A stretch of 64,000 nucleotides of DNA, from the NCBI RefSeq assembly GCF_002949795.1, contig NZ_CP026692.1, positions 6,676,001-6,740,000 of the forward strand, in the 5' to 3' direction. A model generated the notes under the pieces. That model had not been told where the DNA came from and did no database searches. It saw nothing but the letters and a program-made list of their open reading frames with translations. Made by a program: the position numbers and the translations under genes. Source of the DNA: Nostoc sp. 'Lobaria pulmonaria (5183) cyanobiont' (GTDB taxonomy: Bacteria; Cyanobacteriota; Cyanobacteriia; Cyanobacteriales; Nostocaceae). This document shows positions 9,479 through 17,872 of this stretch, piece after piece. The stretch's first letter is position 1; each line of letters begins with the position of its first letter.

Positions 9479-10516
9479 ATGATCGAATGGATTACGCCGA
9501 TAGTATTTATTCTAGCTGGCTTACTGGCTGGAATAATTGGTGAAAAAGTTATCTTCAAAAAACTAGAAACATTCGTTACTAATAAACGAATTTTCGGGAG
9601 TAAAATTATATTTCGCTCTCTGCACCGGATGACTTTTCTTTGGTTTGTGATCGCCGGTTTTTTTTGGGCAGTTCTGAGCGCTCCCCTCAAGCCAGATATT
9701 GCGATCGTACTGCAAAAAATTCTGACGATCGCATTGCTGTTTTCAGTAACCCTAGTCTTAGCCAGACTGACTGGTGGTTTTGTTAATTTATTTATTCGCA
9801 GAGCAGAAGGGGTTCCTACATCACTAATTTCTAACCTTGCTAAGGCTACTGTTTTCGTTTTGGGAACATTAATTGTATTGCAAACAGTGGGTGTTCAAAT
9901 TACACCGATAATTACAACTTTAGGTATTGGTGGTATAGCAGTTGGTTTAGCACTTCAAGACACACTTGCAAATTTATTTTCTGGTTTTTATTTGATTATT
10001 TCTAAGCAAGTTAGAACTGGAGATTATGTGAAATTAGATGCTGGACATGAGGGATATGTTATAGATATTTCTTGGCGGAATACAACAATTAAAGAAATGT
10101 CAAATAATATAGTTATTGTTCCCAATTCGAAGTTGTCTACTGCAATTTTCACAAACTATCATTTACCCGCAAAGGAAATTACTTTAACAATGGATGTGGG
10201 TGTAAGTTATGATAGCGATTTGGAAGAAGTTGAAAGATTAACTGTAGAAGTTGCTAAAGAAGTCATGCAAGAAATTGCACCGGAATTAAAAGAAAGTGAA
10301 CCATATATTAGATTTCATACTTTTAATGATTTTAGTATAGATTTTACGTTATATATGCGCGTAAGTGAATACTTCGACCAGCGTATTGGTAAACATCTAT
10401 TTGTTAAAAAATTACACAAACGCTATCAGCAAGCAGGAATTAAAATTCCCTTTCCCATCAGAGAGGTTTATGTGCCAAATAATGTAAATAAAAATTCTGC
10501 ATTACATTCAGACTAA
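9479..10516 (+). CDS. MscS-family mechanosensitive ion channel
   Basis: A small-conductance mechanosensitive channel protein of 345 residues. Hydrophobic helices occupy about residues 1-25, 45-65, 75-95 and the pore helix region 105-165. The pore-lining Gly/Ala stretch IITTLGIGGIAVGLALQDTL and the following NLFSGFYLI are MscS hallmarks. The beta domain follows with VRTGDYVKL, ISWRNTTIKE and VIVPNSKLS. It releases solutes on hypo-osmotic shock in the family. The ATG at 9479 is 79 nt from the HDAC-like gene's upstream TTG, in divergent orientation. A 21-bp tandem array follows its stop codon. Confidence 0.93.
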   Translation: MIEWITPIVFILAGLLAGIIGEKVIFKKLETFVTNKRIFGSKIIFRSLHRMTFLWFVIAGFFWAVLSAPLKPDIAIVLQKILTIALLFSVTLVLARLTGGFVNLFIRRAEGVPTSLISNLAKATVFVLGTLIVLQTVGVQITPIITTLGIGGIAVGLALQDTLANLFSGFYLIISKQVRTGDYVKLDAGHEGYVIDISWRNTTIKEMSNNIVIVPNSKLSTAIFTNYHLPAKEITLTMDVGVSYDSDLEEVERLTVEVAKEVMQEIAPELKESEPYIRFHTFNDFSIDFTLYMRVSEYFDQRIGKHLFVKKLHKRYQQAGIKIPFPIREVYVPNNVNKNSALHSD

Positions 10517-10578
10517 CTCTTGCTAAGTACAGCAATTCATTAATTTGTAGCGAATTAAATTTGGCAATACCTTGCAAT

Positions 10579-10746
10579 GTTAATGCATCTCGATACAATG
10601 CCAATGCATCCCGATACAATCTTAATACATCCCGATACAATGCCAATGCATCCCGATACAATCTTAATACATCCCGATACAATGCCAATGCATCCCGATA
10701 CAATCTTAATACATCCCGATACAATGCCAATGCATCCCGATACAAT
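10579..10746. repeat. 21-bp tandem repeat array, eight units, alternating A/B types
   Basis: Eight consecutive 21-bp units alternate between GCCAATGCATCCCGATACAA(T) and CTTAATACATCCCGATACAA(T); the first unit is a variant and a ninth (10747-10767) is degenerate. This makes a 42-bp higher-order period. Because 21 is a multiple of three, several frames stay open on both strands and produce fake heptapeptide-repeat proteins. The near-identity of the inner units indicates recent expansion. A short palindrome AAAAGCTACGCTTTT follows at about 10770-10784. Confidence 0.9.
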
Positions 10747-10797
10747 CTTAATGCGTCGGCCTGCATTAAAAAAGCTACGCTTTTACACAAAACTGTA

Positions 10798-11652
10798 CTA
10801 AGGGAGGTGTTTTGTAGAGAGGGGAGGGAGACGGCGTTTATATCGTCCTTGCAGGTTCCTGGTGAGCAACACACAGGCAAATATAGCGGTTGATAGTAGC
10901 ACTACACTAGCTCCAGAGGCAATGTCGAGGTAGTAGCTGAAGTAGATACCTACAAACGAAATCGCAGCTCCTAAAATCCCGGAGATAATCATCAGATAAG
11001 CAAAGCGATCGCTCACTAATCGCGCAATTGATGCCGGAATCACCACAGCTGAAATAATCAGAGTCACCCCCAATACGTTCAGTGTCGCCACCAGTAAAGT
11101 TGCCAACATCAAAGCAAATAAAGTATCCATTGCAAAAACGGGTACGCCATGAACCTGAGCAACTTCTCGGTCAAAACACCAAAATAGCAACGGGCGATAA
11201 AACAAGAAAACCAGACTGAGTAAAACAATTGTCACACCCGTCACTACCCACAAATCATTAGGGGAAACACCCAACACATTGCCAAACAAAGCGGCTTCAA
11301 AGTTTTGGCTAAACTTGCGATAGCTACTGATCACAGCTACTCCTAAAGCAAAGCTAGCAGTTGTGACAATTCCAATAGCTGCATCTGAGTATATTTTGCG
11401 TCCTGTCAAATATTGAATCAGCAAAGCAGCTGCAAAACCCCAAATCCCAGAGCCAATGTAGAAATTCAACCCCAGTACATAACTCAGCACGGCTCCCCCC
11501 AAAATCGCATGAGATAAACCGTGGGCAATGTAACTCATTCTCCGAGTTGTAATATAAACTCCCATAATGCCGCATAATAGCCCCGCCATCATGCCTACTA
11601 AAATGGCACGACTAAAAAATTCGTAGCGAAAGGGAGCTAGTAAAAAATCCAT
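10798..11652 (-). CDS. metal ABC transporter permease (ZnuB/MntB/TroC type)
   Basis: Membrane permease subunit of an ABC-3 family importer for zinc or manganese, 284 residues, with about eight hydrophobic segments across the whole length. Family signatures include ITTRRMSYIAHGLSHAILGG near 35-54, RKIYSDAAIGIVTTASFALG in the middle and LNVLGVTLIISAVVIPASIA in the second half. Its partner ATPase (13652 down to 12834) and binding protein (14870 down to 13818) are on the same strand upstream, but an SDR gene intervenes, leaving a gap of about 1.2 kb. The ATG at 11652 is a good start. Confidence 0.92.
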   Translation of the reverse strand: MDFLLAPFRYEFFSRAILVGMMAGLLCGIMGVYITTRRMSYIAHGLSHAILGGAVLSYVLGLNFYIGSGIWGFAAALLIQYLTGRKIYSDAAIGIVTTASFALGVAVISSYRKFSQNFEAALFGNVLGVSPNDLWVVTGVTIVLLSLVFLFYRPLLFWCFDREVAQVHGVPVFAMDTLFALMLATLLVATLNVLGVTLIISAVVIPASIARLVSDRFAYLMIISGILGAAISFVGIYFSYYLDIASGASVVLLSTAIFACVLLTRNLQGRYKRRLPPLSTKHLP

Positions 11653-11823
11653 ATTTTTATCAAGAAAGACAAAAGACAGCAGGTAGGAGGCAGGAAGTAC
11701 CTACGCGCAACTGCGTAGGATTGAAGTAAGGACGACGCCAGATGCTCCACGCAGGCGATCGCTGGTAATAGGAAAAATTATGGTGAGGCAAGGCAAAAGC
11801 TCATGGGTAGTGCAAGCGATGTC

Positions 11824-12573
11824 TTATTCCTGTTGCGTTGGCCGGAGCAAAATTTCATTCACGTTGACGTGAGGCGGTTGGGTAACGGCATAGGCGATCG
11901 CCCGTGCAATATCTTCCGGTTGCAGCGGAGTGACGGCTTTGAACCGGGCTTCGAGCGCCTGTTTCGCAGCCGGATCGGTGATATTGTCGATAAATTCGGT
12001 GGCAACCAGACCGGGTTCAATAATGGTGACGCGAATATTGTCTTTATGAACTTCCTGCCGCAGAGCTTCTGAAATCGCATTCACGCCCCATTTGGTAGCG
12101 CTGTACACACCCATGCCTGCCCGCGTAATCCGTCCAGCAACGGATGAAAGATTGACCACATGCCCAACGCCCTGTGCTTTGAAGATAGGCAAAACCGCAT
12201 GAGTTGCATACAGCAATCCCAAAACGTTCAGGTCGAACTGTCGCCGCCACTCTGCTGGATCGCCATCCTCAATCGTTCCCAATCCTCCAATGCCCGCATT
12301 ATTCACAAGAATATCGATTCGTCCTAAAGTTGTGTTGACCTTTTGCACCAGTGAGTTCACTTGGGTTTCATCGGTGACATCCGTGACAATCGGTAAAGCC
12401 TTTCCCCCAACCGCTTCAATTTTTTGGGCAACTTCGTTCAATCGCTCGATTCGACGAGCCGCGATCGCCACCTGTGCGCCTTCTTCTGCAAGAGCGATCG
12501 CTATCGCCGCCCCAATTCCCGAAGATGCACCTGTAATAATTGCCACCTTTGCGTCTAATTTGCCTGCCATCAT
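11824..12573 (-). CDS. SDR-family NAD(P)-dependent oxidoreductase
   Basis: A classical short-chain dehydrogenase of 249 residues: cofactor motif TGASSGIG near residue 15, NNAG near 90, catalytic Ser (NLSSVAG) and YSATK (Tyr-x-x-x-Lys) near 157-161. The family member most similar in pattern is the YdfG/serine-dehydrogenase-like group, but the substrate is unknown. A strong AGGAGG lies just upstream; it is 2 nt from the first ATG (12573) and 5 nt from the second (12570), so the second may be used. The gene looks richer in G+C than its neighbours and splits the metal ABC operon, suggesting a later insertion. Confidence 0.92.
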   Translation of the reverse strand: MMAGKLDAKVAIITGASSGIGAAIAIALAEEGAQVAIAARRIERLNEVAQKIEAVGGKALPIVTDVTDETQVNSLVQKVNTTLGRIDILVNNAGIGGLGTIEDGDPAEWRRQFDLNVLGLLYATHAVLPIFKAQGVGHVVNLSSVAGRITRAGMGVYSATKWGVNAISEALRQEVHKDNIRVTIIEPGLVATEFIDNITDPAAKQALEARFKAVTPLQPEDIARAIAYAVTQPPHVNVNEILLRPTQQE

Positions 12574-12833
12574 TTCCTCCTGATAATTTTCTGATACTTG
12601 ATGATTGCACTCACACTCTAGTAACTGTAGCCCATCACTACCAGCTTCAGCCCAGCACCACTGAGCGCGCTTTCTTTGAGTAGCTTTCTGATGGTTCGAT
12701 ACCTGCGTACAGAGGAGAAGAGATATATTCAGTATTAAATTTCTGCTTTTGTCAATGCATAAGTCCTAAATACTTCTTTCCTCCTGCCTCCTGCCTTTGT
12801 TTGTAAAAGCAAGCTGATATGGCTCAGTGACAA

Positions 12834-13652
12834 CTATCTTGCACGCAATACTTCCGGCAAGTTGTCTTGCATTTGATGACGTAGGGAAGTACCACCGCTA
12901 GCAATCAAGATTCGGTCTTGTTGGTGGAAAACTATCATTTCTCCACCAAAAGTCTGCTCAAGATTTGCGGGACTGAAGACATCGATAGGTTGACCTTGAC
13001 AAATTAAACCGTGGTTGAAACACACCACCCAAGGTAGATGAGTCGCTACCGAGTTGAGGTCATGGGTGGAGAGGATAATTGTCAAGCCTTGTTGATTCAA
13101 ATCAGCCAATAGGTGCAATAGTTCGTGTTGAACGTGTAAGTCTGAACTGCTGGTGGGTTCATCTAAAAGAACTATTTCTGGTTCTCCTACTAAAGCACGG
13201 GCAATGAAAACCCTTTGCTGTTGCCCACCAGATAGATTACCGATCGGTTGATGGGCAACATGGGCAACCCCAACGCGCTCCAGGAGTTCGCTGGCAACTT
13301 GGCGATCGCGCCGCGAAGACCAAGGCAAAATCTTCTGCTTTTGGTAACGCCCCATCATCACCACTTCCAGAGCCGTAACTGGAAAAGTCCAATCCACCGT
13401 TTCCACCTGCGGCACATAGCCCACCGCCTTTGGTGATACTCCTGGCTTTAAGCACTTTCCTCGAAACCAAATCTCTCCAGCCCAAGGCTGAACTAATCCT
13501 AAAATCGCTCTGATTAAAGTGCTTTTACCACTCCCAGAAGGCCCTACCAAGCCAGTAAGTTGACCAGGATAAAGCGTCAAATTAACATCCCTAAACACTG
13601 GCTGGATTTGATAACCACAGGTTAAATTTCTAACTTCAAGTATTGGTTGCAT
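12834..13652 (-). CDS. metal ABC transporter ATP-binding protein
   Basis: ATPase subunit of the zinc/manganese importer, 272 residues. Walker A GPSGSGKST is near 37-45, the Q-loop is in GYVPQVETVDW, the ABC signature is LSGGQQQR near 140 and Walker B is IVLLDEPTSSSD. The H-loop His follows in STHDLNS. VETVDWTFP is typical of the metal-importer (ZnuC/MntA) subgroup. The start ATG at 13652 is about 165 nt after the binding-protein stop, so both probably share one transcript; the permease follows only beyond the SDR gene. Confidence 0.94.
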   Translation of the reverse strand: MQPILEVRNLTCGYQIQPVFRDVNLTLYPGQLTGLVGPSGSGKSTLIRAILGLVQPWAGEIWFRGKCLKPGVSPKAVGYVPQVETVDWTFPVTALEVVMMGRYQKQKILPWSSRRDRQVASELLERVGVAHVAHQPIGNLSGGQQQRVFIARALVGEPEIVLLDEPTSSSDLHVQHELLHLLADLNQQGLTIILSTHDLNSVATHLPWVVCFNHGLICQGQPIDVFSPANLEQTFGGEMIVFHQQDRILIASGGTSLRHQMQDNLPEVLRAR

Positions 13653-13817
13653 ATATAGCAGATTTCAAGTTGGTGAAGTACATAAGCTCAGTCTAAAAGT
13701 CAGGCATCAGACCAAATAATTACGAATTACGAATTATTTTGACTCTTTGAATTTCTGAGCTGCGAAAGCCGTAACTCAGAGTTATCTCTGAATTCTGCTG
13801 TATTTATTTTGTTGATC

Positions 13818-14870
13818 CTACTTAGTTGCTGTTGGGCCAACAACATTGCCAGTCTTCAAGTCCTTCACCAAATTAGGATTTCCGCCCAAATTAGAGGCGA
13901 TAATCCGCATATTGTTAGCCATCATGCCAATATAAGTATGCTCAGGATTAGTGTTTTCCATTGCATTAGCTGAACCTGTTCCAGGTAACTCATCATCAGC
14001 AGTGTTAGCTGTTTTTATCTTTGCTTCGCGGGCAATTTGTTCTTCTACCTTGCTGGGGTAGACTTCAGAACCAAAAATTGCGGGAACGCCTGTTTTGCGA
14101 ATTTGGTCAATTAGCTTGGCGACATCTTGAGCGGATGGTTCCTTAAAATCTGAAGGTTGAATCGCACCAATTACTTGAAAACCATACTGTCTGGCCCAAT
14201 ACGCCCAAGAATCATGGTAGGTCAAAAGTTTACGGTTTTTAGCGGGAATACTGGCGACGATTTCCCGTGTTGCCTTGTCTAGGGCATCCAGACGTTGTAA
14301 GTAATTTTTGAGATTAGTCGCGTAATAGTTTTTGCCAGCAGGATCTAAAGTGGTTAACTGTTGGGCGGCTAGTTTGGCGTAAGCCTCAGCATACTTGGGG
14401 TTTACCCATAGATGCGGATTGGGATCACCCTTTTCTTTAGGAAAGCTGAAGTCGAAAAGCCATTGGTCTTGGGTAATAGTGTTACTGCCTAATTCAAAGA
14501 TTTTAGTTTCTTTGGGTTTTGAGGCTTTAGCTAGTTTTTCTGTCGGGGATTCCAAATGCAACCCATTGGCGATGATCAGATTAGCTTTGGATAGCAAATC
14601 AGAATCACTGGGACGAGGTTCAAAGGTATGGGAGTCGGTTCCTTCTGGAATAATACCCTTAACTTCTAAGCGATCGCCTGCAATGTTACTCACAATATTG
14701 GTTAAAGGAGCAACTGTCGTTACAACTAAAGGCTTATTTTGTGTCTTTTGTCCTACTTGAACTGGAGTGGTTGTAACTTCAGGATTTGAAGACACCGTTT
14801 TATCTGGAGACGGACTGCAAGCTACTACCATGAAGCTAAGTACAAATAGCAATCCGGGGAGGGTCTTCAT
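13818..14870 (-). CDS. metal ABC transporter substrate-binding lipoprotein (ZnuA/TroA-like)
   Basis: Periplasmic metal-binding lipoprotein of the cluster A-I (ZnuA/TroA/PsaA) family, 350 residues from the ATG at 14870; GAAGG lies about 10 nt upstream, whereas the upstream TTG (14879) has no properly spaced site. A lipoprotein signal ends in FMVVAC. Likely metal ligands are His in GTDSHTFEP, His in PNPHLWVNP, His in LLTYHDSWAYWARQYGF and the acidic TADDELPG loop. A His at the third position is more typical of zinc (ZnuA/TroA) than manganese (Glu in PsaA/MntC) types, but this is inference. No Zur or Fur box was recognised upstream. Confidence 0.92.
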   Translation of the reverse strand: MKTLPGLLFVLSFMVVACSPSPDKTVSSNPEVTTTPVQVGQKTQNKPLVVTTVAPLTNIVSNIAGDRLEVKGIIPEGTDSHTFEPRPSDSDLLSKANLIIANGLHLESPTEKLAKASKPKETKIFELGSNTITQDQWLFDFSFPKEKGDPNPHLWVNPKYAEAYAKLAAQQLTTLDPAGKNYYATNLKNYLQRLDALDKATREIVASIPAKNRKLLTYHDSWAYWARQYGFQVIGAIQPSDFKEPSAQDVAKLIDQIRKTGVPAIFGSEVYPSKVEEQIAREAKIKTANTADDELPGTGSANAMENTNPEHTYIGMMANNMRIIASNLGGNPNLVKDLKTGNVVGPTATK

Positions 14871-14945
14871 TACACTCAAGCCTTCTAAATTAAAGAGTCA
14901 ATCTCTAATTAGACCTTTTACCAATATCAAAATGCAATGCCCCCT

Positions 14946-15105
14946 CAGGGTATTTTCGGTTAATTTTTAGATTTTTTTACCAAACAGCCTACTTAACCTG
15001 AATTGGAAAAATCCAGATTAAGTAGGCTGTTTTACAGATGGTGAACTCCACGAGTAATCATGAGAACACCAACCTGTGAAAAGGATTGGCGACAGCTAGG
15101 CATTC
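14946..15105. repeat. direct repeat copy 1 (about 160 bp) with long hairpin, 3' of the CVNH gene
   Basis: Copy 1 of a repeat whose second copy is at 15791-15947, same orientation. It contains a long inverted repeat at 14983-15032: AACAGCCTACTTAA pairs with TTAAGTAGGCTGTT, with further pairing inside. Downstream, 33 nt (15035-15067, starting CAGATGGTGAACTCC) are identical in the two copies. A second small stem (CCAACC / GGATTGG) follows. The block lies between the 3' end of the lectin gene and the binding-protein gene. Confidence 0.8.
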
Positions 15106-15134
15106 TAATCTATTTTTATGCCGATATTATCAAT

Positions 15135-15533
15135 TCAGGGACTGCTACTATACTTCAGCACACCATTAATATTTTCAATTCCTTGCAAGACTGTTGAAGT
15201 CCACTTAAGTGTGCCATTTCTACTTTTACAAGCAGCTTTTAAATCGTTTCCTCTGATGCGGATATTCTGGCAAGTGAATTGATAATTGCTAACTTTACCA
15301 GGGTCAGTCACTTTGAAAGTACCGTTAATATTTTCAATCCCCCGTAAGACTATTGAAGTTTTGTTGAACGAACCATTGGTTCGACTACAATTAGCTGAGA
15401 GAACGTTGCCAAAAACTGAGATATTGTTACAGCTTTTCTGATAATTGCTAGGTGTAGCATTAGCAGGGTTATTAATCCCAACTAAAGTAGATGTTGCTAA
15501 AAGAGCAATTACATTAAATAAATTTTGCTTCAT
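15135..15533 (-). CDS. exported cyanovirin-N homology (CVNH) lectin
   Basis: A two-repeat CVNH-domain protein of 132 residues with an N-terminal signal peptide (hydrophobic residues 5-20, likely cut after ANA at 26). The two tandem repeats each show the CVNH pattern: C-x-N-I-x-x-x-G-x-x-L-x-x-x-C-x-x-x-N-G, then IENINGT or IENINGV and a terminal LKY. Cys 35/49 and 88/102 are placed as the two disulfides of cyanovirin-N. CVNH proteins bind high-mannose glycans; in this family the cellular role is unknown. Export to periplasm or medium is inferred. The gene is monocistronic between two direct repeats. Confidence 0.9.
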   Translation of the reverse strand: MKQNLFNVIALLATSTLVGINNPANATPSNYQKSCNNISVFGNVLSANCSRTNGSFNKTSIVLRGIENINGTFKVTDPGKVSNYQFTCQNIRIRGNDLKAACKSRNGTLKWTSTVLQGIENINGVLKYSSSP

Positions 15534-15720
15534 GGCGCTTCATTATGTGGATAAAATATACTACATCTTCAAATAACCAGATTTCTGATGCAATCCCATA
15601 ATTTTCCATCCGTCTCTCCTCATACGCGATTATCATTTTTATTAATAATATTTTGAGTATTTTAACTGATTGACAAAAGGCACTTTATCTTAATCTCTTA
15701 CGAATGGGTACATATCAAAA

Positions 15721-15787
15721 CCTCACCCCTAACCCCTCGTCCTTAGTAAGGAGAGGAGAGATAAAGCACAGCTTTATCGGGGTGAGG
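15721..15787. repeat. palindromic dispersed repeat (CCTCACCCC...GGGGTGAGG)
   Basis: The ends CCTCACCCC and GGGGTGAGG are perfect inverted copies; inside, ATAAAGCACAGCTTTAT forms another small stem. C-rich palindromes of the same flavour appear at 21231-21321, 29170-29276 and 32323-32404, so this is a dispersed repeat family rather than a gene-specific terminator. It lies upstream of the CVNH gene and abuts repeat copy 2. Confidence 0.75.
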
Positions 15788-15790
15788 CTT

Positions 15791-15947
15791 CAGGATATTT
15801 TCGGTTGATTTTTAGATTTTTTTACCAAATAGCTTACATAACCTGAATTAGAGAAATCCAGGTTAAGCATATTTTGCAGATGGTGAACTCCACGAGTAAT
15901 CATGAGAACGCCAACCTGTGAAAACGATTGGCAACGGCTAGGCATTT
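15791..15947. repeat. direct repeat copy 2 (about 157 bp), 5' of the CVNH gene
   Basis: Second copy of the 14946-15105 repeat, in the same orientation, with scattered substitutions but an identical 33-nt core at 15877-15909. The long hairpin of copy 1 is weaker here (TAACCTGAATT against AATCCAGGTTA). It lies 75 bp beyond the 3' end of the MBL-fold gene, so in both cases the repeat follows a minus-strand gene. Confidence 0.8.
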
Positions 15948-16021
15948 ATTTGATTAGCTCTTTCTAATGTAGATAATCCCTTAAATATTGGTCGGATATC
16001 GGCAGCCAGTATCTACTCTCA

Positions 16022-16801
16022 TTAGATTGCTAATGCTCGTTTTTCTAATGGTAGTTCAAAGCGATCGCCTGGTTTCGGCTCAAGTACCTTCGTCGCAAGA
16101 TTGTTTTTCTCAAGTAACGAGCGAAATTCCTCAGCAGTTCCTTTAGTTTGAATGAATTTCATCAGGAATCCTTCAAACGCCACATCCCCACCAGCCGCAG
16201 TAGGTATTATTACTTGAGGCTGTAATGATTTTACTACTTCTAAAGCACTATTCTGTCCTTTAATAATCGACCCAAGCAAAGGTAGCGTCATATCAATAAA
16301 CGGTGTAATCACTATATCGATAGGTGCAGATTGCTGAAGTTGTGGAGAATGATACCCATGAGGCTCGTAGTATACAGTTAAACCACTCTCCAATTCTTTG
16401 AGGAGATAACTATTTTCTACCAAAGTTGGGCCAATTGGAGAGCCGGGGAAAGCCTTGATTTCAATTTGATTATTTAAAGTGAAAGTTTCACCATGAGCGA
16501 GAGTAGTTACTTGGGTGTAACCTAACTGCTGCACTACCTTAGCTGCATTGGGAGAAGCTACAACCTTGATGCTGCGATCCAGTAGCTTGAGCGTTGGTGG
16601 GTGAGCGTGGTCTTCTAAACCCTGAGATAGCAGGATCAAATCAATATTATCTGGGATTGGGCGCTCTTGCGATCGCGAACCTTTAAAAAACCAATCCAAA
16701 TTGCTGAAAATTAACGAACCAACCAGCCAAGGGTCTATTAATATTCGTTTCCCGCCGATTTCCAGCAGCCAAGAGTTGCTGTCTAACCAAGTTAAAAACA
16801 T
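16022..16801 (-). CDS. MBL-fold protein with altered metal-binding motif
   Basis: A 259-residue protein of the metallo-beta-lactamase superfamily (UlaG-like Lactamase_B_3 type): N-terminal WLDSNSWLLEIGGKRILIDP is the typical first strands. The usual HxHxDH motif reads Q60-G-L62-E-D64-H65, so the first two histidines are replaced by Gln and Leu while Asp-His remain (LSQGLEDHAH). Later ligand regions (YEPHGYH, VITPFIDMTLP, IIPTAAGGD) are partly kept. The protein may still bind one metal or may have a non-hydrolytic role. Function unknown. ATG at 16801 is the natural start. Confidence 0.82.
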   Translation of the reverse strand: MFLTWLDSNSWLLEIGGKRILIDPWLVGSLIFSNLDWFFKGSRSQERPIPDNIDLILLSQGLEDHAHPPTLKLLDRSIKVVASPNAAKVVQQLGYTQVTTLAHGETFTLNNQIEIKAFPGSPIGPTLVENSYLLKELESGLTVYYEPHGYHSPQLQQSAPIDIVITPFIDMTLPLLGSIIKGQNSALEVVKSLQPQVIIPTAAGGDVAFEGFLMKFIQTKGTAEEFRSLLEKNNLATKVLEPKPGDRFELPLEKRALAI

Positions 16802-16941
16802 AAACTTATGTGAAGATAACGCCTACCTTCATTATCAATGATGTCAGCTTGATTGCAGGCATTGAGGTTACTACTGCGTTCTTACCACAGAGCGATCGTA
16901 ATTTCAATTATAGTAATTTTTACCTATCCCTCTAAAGACCG

Positions 16942-17685
16942 TCACCCCAGATCCAACGATAAAATAAGTTCCACCTCTTCCACCGATAAACTAAGAGTAC
17001 TGGCAATCTGTTCTATACTCAAGCCTAATTCCAATAATCTAGGTATTGCATCCTGTCGCGCTTGTTCTGCTTCTTGTCGCGCTTGTTCTGTTTCTTTATG
17101 ACTTAACAGTTTTCTCCCAATTTTGGGGTTAAAAAACCGCAATTCTCCGTCAATCAATCTGAGGTCTAAACCCAATACTTCACTGTGAAAAGACGAGACA
17201 CCATCGGGTAAAAAGTTGGATGTAATGGGTTGATATTTGCCCTCAAATAAATAGGAACCCTTTAGTCGTGGGTTGAGGTAATCTCCGGTTGGGTCATACT
17301 GAAAATACTCTTGCACACCTAAAAGTGAATATTTCTTGGGTTTATCCTCTTCATCGTTTTCTTGGGTGCTTGCAGAAGTGATTTCCAAAATAAAATTAGG
17401 GACTTTACCCCCTTCTTCCCAAACCTTGTAGCTGACGCGCTTTTTCTTGTCTACCTCAAATACCACAAAGACATCAGGAGCAATCACAGCGCTAGGAATG
17501 CCCTTTTTATAGTAAACAAATAGATTCCCTGATACGTAAACATCATTTCGGTCTTGGAAATAAATGTCTAAGGCTTCTACAGCATAAATTAGATAATCCC
17601 GTGCTGGGTCGCTCTCTGCCATTGGTTTACCATCAGAGCTGGGGTAAATAATTTCGGTCTTGAGTTGGTTAGCAGAAAGGGTCAT
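16942..17685 (-). CDS. Uma2-family (DUF820) PD-(D/E)XK-like protein
   Basis: A Uma2-family putative endonuclease of 247 residues, a group greatly expanded in filamentous cyanobacteria and of unknown role. Visible features are VYVSGNLFVYYKKGIPSAVI, APDVFVVFEVDK and the nuclease-like NFILEITSAST stretch, then YFQYDPTGDYL. The C-terminus carries the usual Glu/Ala/Arg-rich helix (EQARQEAEQARQDA) followed by LGLSIEQIASTLSLS. I chose the ATG at 17685; the longer frame to 17748 runs into a dispersed GCTACGCGTAGC palindrome and is unlikely to be translated. Confidence 0.85.
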   Translation of the reverse strand: MTLSANQLKTEIIYPSSDGKPMAESDPARDYLIYAVEALDIYFQDRNDVYVSGNLFVYYKKGIPSAVIAPDVFVVFEVDKKKRVSYKVWEEGGKVPNFILEITSASTQENDEEDKPKKYSLLGVQEYFQYDPTGDYLNPRLKGSYLFEGKYQPITSNFLPDGVSSFHSEVLGLDLRLIDGELRFFNPKIGRKLLSHKETEQARQEAEQARQDAIPRLLELGLSIEQIASTLSLSVEEVELILSLDLG

Positions 17686-17872
17686 GGTCGCTTCTCTCCG
17701 AGACGCTACGCGTAGCTTGCTTCCCCAAAGGGGTACGCTCCAATTCAAAATAGGTTATAGCGCAAAGACTTTAACTCAACTGGGACTGGTTTCAAAATAG
17801 CATTTTGTTCAGACTTCATTTTAGGTCAGAGAACATTAGTATATTTGAAGAAAGACTTTATTAATCTTAATA

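Noticed and set aside
10579..10767. CRISPR-like regular repeat pattern
   Set aside because: Units are directly adjacent with no variable spacers, so it is a minisatellite.
10458..10893. Repeat-peptide open frames on both strands over the 21-bp array (LYRDALA-like, NASRYN-like, HPDTMPM-like)
   Set aside because: They come from a tandem repeat whose period is a multiple of three; no ribosome site, and three competing frames over the same DNA.
11803..12610. Overlapping frames on both strands in the SDR gene region
   Set aside because: Shadows of a higher-G+C coding gene; only the 249-residue SDR frame has family motifs.
14880..14945. Zur or Fur operator upstream of the metal-binding lipoprotein gene
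   Set aside because: I searched by eye for a TGATAAT-type palindrome and found none, so regulation by zinc cannot be claimed.
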